Below the pieces are notes generated by a model. That model worked only from the letters and a program-made list of their open reading frames with translations, was not told the DNA's origin and made no database searches. Position numbers and translations under genes: made by a program. A stretch of DNA of 64,000 nucleotides, taken from contig OX638377.1 in NCBI GenBank assembly GCA_951813615.1, positions 5,243,739-5,307,738 of the forward strand, written 5' to 3'. Shown here one piece after another: positions 58,491-64,000 of the stretch. Numbering within the stretch: the stretch's first letter is position 1; each line of letters starts with the position of its first letter. This stretch comes from an uncultured Latescibacterota bacterium. GTDB lineage: Bacteria > Latescibacterota > UBA2968 > UBA8231.

Positions 58491-60770
58491 TCATTCCCCT
58501 AAGATTCTTGTCAATTGTTCTTTTATTGAGGTTTCGGCCTGTTGCTGCATTTTCTGTTGTCGTTCGGCAAGACTGTAAAGACCGTAGTGTTCGTCGGCCT
58601 TTTTGAGGTCTCCGGCGCGCTTGTAGAGATTGCCTAGGTGCCTGTGCACCTCAAAGTCTGTGGGACTTAATAGCAGGATTTTTTCGAAGTGCTCGATTGC
58701 TTCGCTATAGCGCTTCTGCCTAGCTAGGAGTAAACCCAAGCTCCAACGAGTCTGGACGGAATTGGCATCCAAGCCGATAGCCTGAAGCAGAAGGTCTTCT
58801 GCTTCCAGCAATTGAGGAGACCGACTTAGCGGGTTTGCCCCTTTTTCAGCTCCTTCGCGCTTGATTAAGAGATTGGCCAGCAGGGTGTGGTACTGGGGAT
58901 TTTCTGGTTCTTGGCTTAGCAGGATGCGGCACTCTTTTTCGGCTGCATCTATCTCGCCGGTCTCTTCGTAGAGCCGGGTCAACTGGTAGCGCACTAGGCT
59001 CGAATCCGGCTGGAGGTCAAGGGTTTGGCGATAGGTTTGGATGGCGCGCTGGGGCTGGCCAGCCATCAAATAGGCGTAGCCCAAGCGACCGTGGAGGGCA
59101 GCCCATTGGGGTTGCAGAGGAACCAGATCGGAGTAAATGGTGATGGCCTCTTGATACAACTGGGCACCCAGATAGGCATTGCCTAGCAGAAAACGAGTGG
59201 GAACGGTCTCGGGATAAAAGCGCAAATATTGAAGGTAGATTTCTATGGCATCGGCGTGTTGTGCTTTTGCGTTGTAGAGGTTGGCCAAGCTCAACAGGGC
59301 ATTCCGGTGACCGGGACGGGCCTCAAGTACGGCGCGGTATTCCCGCATGGCGTTGGCGATCATGCCCTTCTGCTCATAGGCATAGCCCATCCAAAAGCGC
59401 TGCTGAGTATCCCCTGCCATGTCCATTCGACCGGTGCCCAAGTTGGTCAGCACTGTGACCCCGACTAAGCCGGCCAAGACCCAAAGGCGATGAGATGCAT
59501 ACCAGAGCCTGTACAGGCCAAAAGCGGCAAAGAGCAGCAAAATAGGCACGGCAGGTAGACGATAGCGAGCAGTCACGAAGAAGAGAATCACCGAGAGCAT
59601 GTAGGCGAGAATAAAAAACAACAGCAGACGCCCCTGGGGGGAACGGCTTTCTTTGCTGCACCAGAAGAACGCCAGCCCGAGCAGGGCGAAAGGTCCCACT
59701 AGCCCAAAGGGAAAAGCCAGCCCGAACTTCCACAGTAAGACCTGGAGCAAGGTCGAATCGCGGCGGGCGAAATAGGGATCGAGATTCCGCCGAATTTCGT
59801 CACCGTGCCAAAAAAGATAGAGTTTGCGCCCCATAAGTTTCAGGTAATCCAGAGGGGCATCAGTGATATATTCCCATGAGCGGGTGAAGAAAAAGCGGGA
59901 CTTTGACGAGGGGCGTTCAATACCTGCTTCTCTTTCGGGGCTTTCAATTAGGTCAAGCCAGTCTTGCCCTGGGCGGATATTGACCGTGTGATCGTAGTCG
60001 GGGTTATTGCCGATGTAGAAATTGATGCCGGCATTATGGGAAATCAGCACTAGGTCGCCACCAACCAGATAATTACGCAGCGCAACGGGAGCGATAATAA
60101 GGCCACATCCCAAAAGCAGGAGGACGCCCTGTTGCAGGATACGAGGGGGGACAATATGTGCTCTTTTACTAGTGGACCACAGCCAGAAAAGCAGGAAGGG
60201 AAGAAAAAAAAGAATATTGGCTACGGCCAAGGCACATATACCTAGCAAGAGTCCGGAGACCAGATAGGGCCAGCGAACGGGGCTGGGCTGGCGGCTCAGA
60301 TGTAACAGCAACAGCAGATTGAGAAAAATGGCCGGAATAGTGGGCAGTAACTCGCCGCCAAAGTAGATCAACGGACCGTAAAAAGCAGCGACCAACCCGG
60401 CCCCAAAAGCCACGGGAAAGGAGAAAACGCGGAGACCGAGAATGTAGGTAAAGACGCATATACCTGCTCCGAGTAGAGCTTGGAAAAGGCGCGGCAAGTA
60501 GAGATTTTGCTCGAAAAACCAAAAAAAGAGGCTCAGGAGATAGGGGTACAGCGGCGGTTGCCAGAAGGGCGTCGGTCGGCCGCCCCAAGACTGACTGCTT
60601 AGATAGAGTCCATCCTCCACATAAGTCTTGGCATCTACGATTGGGATATTGAAGAATAGGCTATCCCGAATTTGCTCCAAGTAGATGAGGCGGAGGATTA
60701 GCGCCAATAGGCCCAACAAAAGGGCAGGCCCTAGGCGGCGCCAGTCGCCTAGGGCAAAAGGTGCAGTCAT
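58491..60770 (-). CDS. GT-C-like membrane glycosyltransferase fused to TPR repeats, second copy
   Basis: A 759-residue protein laid out like the one at 48492. The N-terminal part (residues 1-440) has about ten membrane helices with FNIPIVDAKTYVED as acidic motif and FWQPPLYPYLLSLFFWFF. The remaining 320 residues are about eight TPR repeats (ALHGRLGYAYLMAGQPQRAI and similar). It starts 12 nt after the stop of the large surface protein gene and is likely co-expressed with it. It could transfer a lipid-linked sugar to surface proteins. Confidence 0.83.
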   Translation of the reverse strand: MTAPFALGDWRRLGPALLLGLLALILRLIYLEQIRDSLFFNIPIVDAKTYVEDGLYLSSQSWGGRPTPFWQPPLYPYLLSLFFWFFEQNLYLPRLFQALLGAGICVFTYILGLRVFSFPVAFGAGLVAAFYGPLIYFGGELLPTIPAIFLNLLLLLHLSRQPSPVRWPYLVSGLLLGICALAVANILFFLPFLLFWLWSTSKRAHIVPPRILQQGVLLLLGCGLIIAPVALRNYLVGGDLVLISHNAGINFYIGNNPDYDHTVNIRPGQDWLDLIESPEREAGIERPSSKSRFFFTRSWEYITDAPLDYLKLMGRKLYLFWHGDEIRRNLDPYFARRDSTLLQVLLWKFGLAFPFGLVGPFALLGLAFFWCSKESRSPQGRLLLFFILAYMLSVILFFVTARYRLPAVPILLLFAAFGLYRLWYASHRLWVLAGLVGVTVLTNLGTGRMDMAGDTQQRFWMGYAYEQKGMIANAMREYRAVLEARPGHRNALLSLANLYNAKAQHADAIEIYLQYLRFYPETVPTRFLLGNAYLGAQLYQEAITIYSDLVPLQPQWAALHGRLGYAYLMAGQPQRAIQTYRQTLDLQPDSSLVRYQLTRLYEETGEIDAAEKECRILLSQEPENPQYHTLLANLLIKREGAEKGANPLSRSPQLLEAEDLLLQAIGLDANSVQTRWSLGLLLARQKRYSEAIEHFEKILLLSPTDFEVHRHLGNLYKRAGDLKKADEHYGLYSLAERQQKMQQQAETSIKEQLTRILGE

Positions 60771-60782
60771 GCTCGGGAGGAA

Positions 60783-63470
60783 TTACTGTATACCAGCATA
60801 GACGGTGAGGAAACTTTGGGTGATGATGCTCGCGCTCTTCCCTCTGGCTTTGCGGCGATCTATTTGCAAGCCCATCCGGGTAGTCAGTTGGTACCCTAGG
60901 TAGGCCGAATCATTGCTGAATTGCACCGCACCCACCACGCCGTTGAAGTCGTTGATGTCGTTTTCGAAATCATCGAAGCGGGAGAACTCCAGACCAGCTT
61001 GGACACTAGTATGGGCTAGTAGGGGAAATCCTAAAATAAGGCCGCCCAACTCAGTGAGTTCCCGGCGTTTATCGGTGGAGGTTAGATCGATGCTCTGGTA
61101 GCGGAATTCGCTTTTCCAGCGCGGTTCGATCCACAGGCTACCTAAGTCGAAGCGGTAGCTGGCTTTGTTGATAAGGCCGAAGAAGAAATCTCGTTCGCGC
61201 AAACCCAGAGGAGAAAGCTCATTCTGGCTGAGCCGCTGGTGGTAGAAATCGTACTTTAGGTAGTTGCTGAGTTTAAATCCGCTGAGTTTGTAGTCATTGC
61301 CTAGCCATAGGGAATTGATCCAGGTGTCGCGCCCGATGAGAGGATCCTCGATTTTGGTAGATTCGCCAGTGCGAATATTGGCATTGGGCAACCACTGCAG
61401 TAAATCGTCGGCAATATCGTCTTCCACCGACTTGAGCATATTGAAAAGACGCCAATGGCCCCATGTGGCCGTATCGCGGTCCAAGGTGAAGAGAGCGTAC
61501 CTAGTCTGGTTCTTTTGATTCGAGGAAATCAGCGTCTCGCGCAGGGCTCCAAGGGAGATGCGAATCTCTGGGCTCAGATGGGTGCCAAAATAGATGTTGT
61601 AGCCTCGATGATCCTTCTTGTAGGGATAATCCGGCAGTTCGTCGTTTTCAAAGCGATCGATCCAGCCGTTGTTGTTCATATCGACCCCAAAGAGAAACTC
61701 GGGACGATCCACGTTGTGGCGCAGAAAAGGCTCATCGTAGTCGGGAATGGAGTTGGTCAATGAGCGGTTGTCGTTTTGGTTGAAGTCAGATATAAAGTCG
61801 CCGTTCTCATCCCAACCCGGATAGACCTGCTGGTCGCCCGATCTCCAGTCCTTGCGCACCGTGTCGGGGAATTGGTCCTGATCATCGTTGTCCTCCACCA
61901 ATTCTAATACGTGGGCGCGTTCGTCTTCATAATCGATAAAGCCGGAACTGAGGGTAGTGAAGGTCCTCGTGTTGTAACGCGGGTCCATGCTGTAGGCCTC
62001 GGCAAAGACGAACCAAGGGTAAGCGGCGCGCGACAGGTTGATCATCCAGGCCGGAGCCGCTCGATCTCCTTCGATGCCCGACCAAGTGGAGTGGTCTTTC
62101 TCGGTGGCATCGATGGTGACGTTGGGGTACTTAGTATAGGAATAGCTCAGGTCGTATTCGCCGTAGAAATCGAAGCCCAAAACCTCGTTCAACTCCAAGG
62201 TGCCTCCCCAGATCTGGGTAGCCGTGGGCAAGCCATACTCGAAGCTGACTACCTGCAGGTTGGTATTGTCTTGAACATTGCCCTCGGCTTGGGCCTGCAA
62301 AATCAAAACCGAAACGTCCGATTGGTTCAATTGCCGATCCGAGGTCACCCACACTTGGTAATCGTTGCCCAGAACCAGACGGAATTTCACCTTTTTGATA
62401 TCTTCCTTGGAGGCACTGGAGCGGCTGATAAAGGCCGGGCTGTCAAAGTCGTAACGCAGGCGAATTTCCTCGGTGCCATCGGCTGAGAGGAAGCCTTCGC
62501 GGACAAAACCTCCTTCGATGACGGGCTCAAAGCGAATTTGTTTGCCCCGATCCACCGTACCGTCTAGGTAGGTGATGATAATATCGGAACCGGCCGGGAA
62601 GAAGGCGGCACCTCCCACTCCGTCTTCAGGCGAGTCATCGCGCAGGACAATTTCAATGGCAGAAATAGTGTTGTTTTGGTCCAGAGTCAGTTCGCCGGTG
62701 ATGGGATTGCCAGCGAATCCATCGATGATGGTATTGGATTGGTGACTATTGACGCTGGTGAGACCAATGGTAGCAAAATCGCCGACTTGGGTGGTAAAGC
62801 GCCCGCCAATGAGGGACGTGGTGTTGGTCGCTAGAGTCTCAATATCGTTCGTAGTAGTGCCGCCGGGCTGGCTGATGCGAGAGTAGATTATAGTCCCCTG
62901 GTACTTGTCGGCGGCGTAGTCGAATTGGATTCCGTCCCAGCGAGGTTTGGAAAAGGTCATGGGGGTGAGGGTGGTGCGGAGGGCGGCGCCCATGGTCAGG
63001 GCATAGTAGTTTTGGCCCTTGGCATCGGCCGAGATAAGGGCACCGCTGAACCATTGACTAAACCTGTTGGCTTTGAGGATGGAAGAACCAAACTGTTGTG
63101 GCTGGGTTTGGGAATTATTGAAGATAACCCAACCCCGGGTGATATAGTTGCCGTAGAGGTCGTAGAAAGAATCGCCTTCCTGGACGATATCGACATACCG
63201 CTGAAAATGTTCCCGGGCATAGTTGGAGTACTCCCACTGGCGCCACTGGTACTCATTAAAAAGTTCTTGGGGTACATACCATTTCCTCTGGGCCGGGTCT
63301 AGGGCACCAAAGAGCACCCCTGGGCCCCTGGGTTGGAAGGATACTTCTCCCCCTCGCTGGACCGTGCCGAGACGGCTTCCGTACTGTTGAGCTAGGGCGT
63401 GAAATGGGCTCAAACTCAGAAAGATTGCGCCCCAAACGAGGCAAAAAGCTGATCTCCGTGTAATCACCAA
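60783..63470 (-). CDS. Very large secreted / outer-surface protein
   Basis: An 895-residue protein with a signal peptide (CLVWGAIFLSLSPFHALAQQ). It has many alternating beta strands and no clear family. Two acidic stretches, DENGDFISDFNQNDN and DMNNNGWIDRFENDELPD (about residues 545 and 600), look like calcium-binding dockerin or thrombospondin-3 type loops. The last 300 residues may form a barrel (YRFDLGSLWIEPRWKSEFRY). AAAGGAGG lies 6-7 nt before GTG 63470. A candidate porin- or adhesin-like component of the same operon as the glycosyltransferase. Confidence 0.78.
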   Translation of the reverse strand: MVITRRSAFCLVWGAIFLSLSPFHALAQQYGSRLGTVQRGGEVSFQPRGPGVLFGALDPAQRKWYVPQELFNEYQWRQWEYSNYAREHFQRYVDIVQEGDSFYDLYGNYITRGWVIFNNSQTQPQQFGSSILKANRFSQWFSGALISADAKGQNYYALTMGAALRTTLTPMTFSKPRWDGIQFDYAADKYQGTIIYSRISQPGGTTTNDIETLATNTTSLIGGRFTTQVGDFATIGLTSVNSHQSNTIIDGFAGNPITGELTLDQNNTISAIEIVLRDDSPEDGVGGAAFFPAGSDIIITYLDGTVDRGKQIRFEPVIEGGFVREGFLSADGTEEIRLRYDFDSPAFISRSSASKEDIKKVKFRLVLGNDYQVWVTSDRQLNQSDVSVLILQAQAEGNVQDNTNLQVVSFEYGLPTATQIWGGTLELNEVLGFDFYGEYDLSYSYTKYPNVTIDATEKDHSTWSGIEGDRAAPAWMINLSRAAYPWFVFAEAYSMDPRYNTRTFTTLSSGFIDYEDERAHVLELVEDNDDQDQFPDTVRKDWRSGDQQVYPGWDENGDFISDFNQNDNRSLTNSIPDYDEPFLRHNVDRPEFLFGVDMNNNGWIDRFENDELPDYPYKKDHRGYNIYFGTHLSPEIRISLGALRETLISSNQKNQTRYALFTLDRDTATWGHWRLFNMLKSVEDDIADDLLQWLPNANIRTGESTKIEDPLIGRDTWINSLWLGNDYKLSGFKLSNYLKYDFYHQRLSQNELSPLGLRERDFFFGLINKASYRFDLGSLWIEPRWKSEFRYQSIDLTSTDKRRELTELGGLILGFPLLAHTSVQAGLEFSRFDDFENDINDFNGVVGAVQFSNDSAYLGYQLTTRMGLQIDRRKARGKSASIITQSFLTVYAGIQ

Positions 63471-63541
63471 CTGCCTCCTTTGTGTTGTCTTAACTTCAGC
63501 GGGATCGTGCTCTGACCCTATACTTAAGTCATTCGCGCGTA

Positions 63542-63570
63542 GAGATATACTAAGTTGGACAGCTTGTCAA
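63542..63570 (-). promoter_or_regulatory. Candidate promoter of the large surface protein operon
   Basis: A perfect TTGACA (63565-63570) on the minus strand is followed by TATCTC with a 17-bp spacer or TATATC with a 15-bp spacer. About 70 nt remain to the GTG start. It lies between the stop of the FlgD-domain gene and the large surface protein. Confidence 0.5.
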
Positions 63571-63615
63571 GCTCTTTCCAAGCCATTGGTAGCGGTATGA
63601 GTTTGAGCCTCCCCA

Positions 63616-63651
63616 CTAGTAGGCGACGGAAAGCTAGTAGGCGACGGAAAG
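63616..63651. repeat. 18-bp tandem duplication at a gene end
   Basis: The unit CTAGTAGGCGACGGAAAG occurs twice in a row. On the minus strand it encodes the final codons and the stop of the FlgD-domain gene, so the second unit is an extra copy after the stop. It has no effect on the protein. Confidence 0.85.
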
Positions 63652-64000
63652 CAGACGAGTTTGGGTGGACCCGGATGCTTGGTTGTCTACATCTAGTTCT
63701 AGCTGGCAGAGGTAGAGCCCGGGTGCCACTTTTTGGCCGTTGCGGTCTTCGCCAGACCAGCGAATTGAAACGTGGCCGCTGTCGAGCATCTGCGTCGTCT
63801 CCCATACAGAGCGGCCATCCAGCGTGAAAATCTTCACCCTCACTTGGCGGTTGGCCGTTATTTTGAAGATGGAGAAGCGAATCACAAGCTCGTCGTTGAT
63901 GCCGTCCCCATTGGGGGTGAAGGGATTGGGGTCTAGACTAAATTTATCGATGGGCCTGCTCTCCAACGGTACATTGATAGTAAGGGAATTGCTCGCCACC
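63634..64000 (-). CDS. FlgD-like C-terminal domain protein, 3' end only
   Basis: The frame is open to the end of the window, so only the last 120 residues are seen. They form the same C-terminal Ig-type domain as in the other secreted proteins: DPNPFTPNGDGINDELVIRF, then VKIFTLDGRSVWETTQML and APGLYLCQLELDVD, ending LLSVAY. The rest lies upstream of the gene's visible part, outside the window. It is the fourth protein of this type in the locus. Confidence 0.85.
   Translation of the reverse strand, partial: VASNSLTINVPLESRPIDKFSLDPNPFTPNGDGINDELVIRFSIFKITANRQVRVKIFTLDGRSVWETTQMLDSGHVSIRWSGEDRNGQKVAPGLYLCQLELDVDNQASGSTQTRLLSVAY

Noticed and set aside
1-64000. CRISPR arrays, tRNA and rRNA genes
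   Set aside because: No regularly spaced short repeats, cloverleaf-like sequences or rRNA-like stretches were noticed on reading; a covariance search was not possible here.

Overview
The window looks like a GC-rich chromosome segment from an uncultured bacterium of the FCB superphylum, possibly a Latescibacterota- or Poribacteria-like lineage. This is an inference from gene content: three phytanoyl-CoA dioxygenase-like proteins, two enolase-superfamily dehydratases, a DUF5686-type outer-membrane protein, and several secreted proteins with FTPNGDG / FlgD-like C-terminal domains. No rRNA or tRNA gene and no CRISPR array was seen.

Region 1 (1-13.7 kb) is a catabolic island of short, mostly translationally coupled operons: a cysteine hydrolase with a class IV aminotransferase, PhyH dioxygenases, a HpcH/HpaI aldolase with an SDR dehydrogenase, a VOC protein, a double cupin, a metallo-beta-lactamase-fold hydrolase, a beta-propeller glycosidase-like protein and two mandelate racemase/galactonate dehydratase-like enzymes. 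Together they suggest breakdown of sugar acids or related hydroxy acids to 2-keto-3-deoxy acids and then to pyruvate plus an aldehyde. The island is cut at 10-12.5 kb by small toxin-antitoxin-like genes and a decayed IS5-type element.

Region 2 (13.8-25.6 kb) is a patchwork of small genes, all on the minus strand, with unrelated jobs (HigBA, methyltransferase, ART-like protein, GrpB fragment, nucleoside phosphorylase, NUDIX, HAD, VOC, P-loop kinase, epimerase, GNAT, pyrophosphohydrolase, HNH, DUF433, DUF2283). Several spacers carry attC-like sequences, and one gene stop lies inside a GCCTAAC core-like site, so the stretch resembles an integron cassette array without a visible integrase. Gene fragments and duplicated genes (HAD, pyrophosphohydrolase, DUF2283) show repeated shuffling.

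Region 3 (23-31 kb) is a probable defence island. A DUF2188 protein is coupled to a TIR/deoxyribosyltransferase-like protein behind a strong promoter with an operator-like inverted repeat. Next comes a four-gene minus-strand cluster: a TIR protein, a ThsB-like TIR protein, a class III nucleotide cyclase with an unassigned C-terminal domain, and a second ThsB-like TIR protein. The first ThsB-like gene is cut cleanly by an IS427-type element with a 3-bp target duplication. An IS1595-type element with an 8-bp target duplication sits just upstream of the cluster; its transposase has an A_AAA_AAG motif exactly where two frames must be joined.

Region 4 (31-34.8 kb) holds a Gfo/Idh/MocA oxidoreductase, a PIN toxin with a small partner protein, an EamA transporter and another PhyH protein.

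Region 5 (35-48.4 kb) is one plus-strand envelope module: a MacA-like adaptor, ABC ATPase, two MacB/FtsX-type permeases, two tandem TlpA-like proteins (one without a signal peptide), a DUF5686-like protein, a CARDB-PDZ protein, and a sigma-54 response regulator with its histidine kinase. Fossil permease tails between the genes point to past tandem amplification.

Region 6 (48.5-64 kb, minus strand) is a cell-surface locus: two GT-C-like membrane glycosyltransferases fused to TPR repeats, a CBM9-like secreted protein, three large secreted proteins (two near-identical in tandem), a very large outer-surface protein, and the 3' end of another FlgD-domain protein running off the window.
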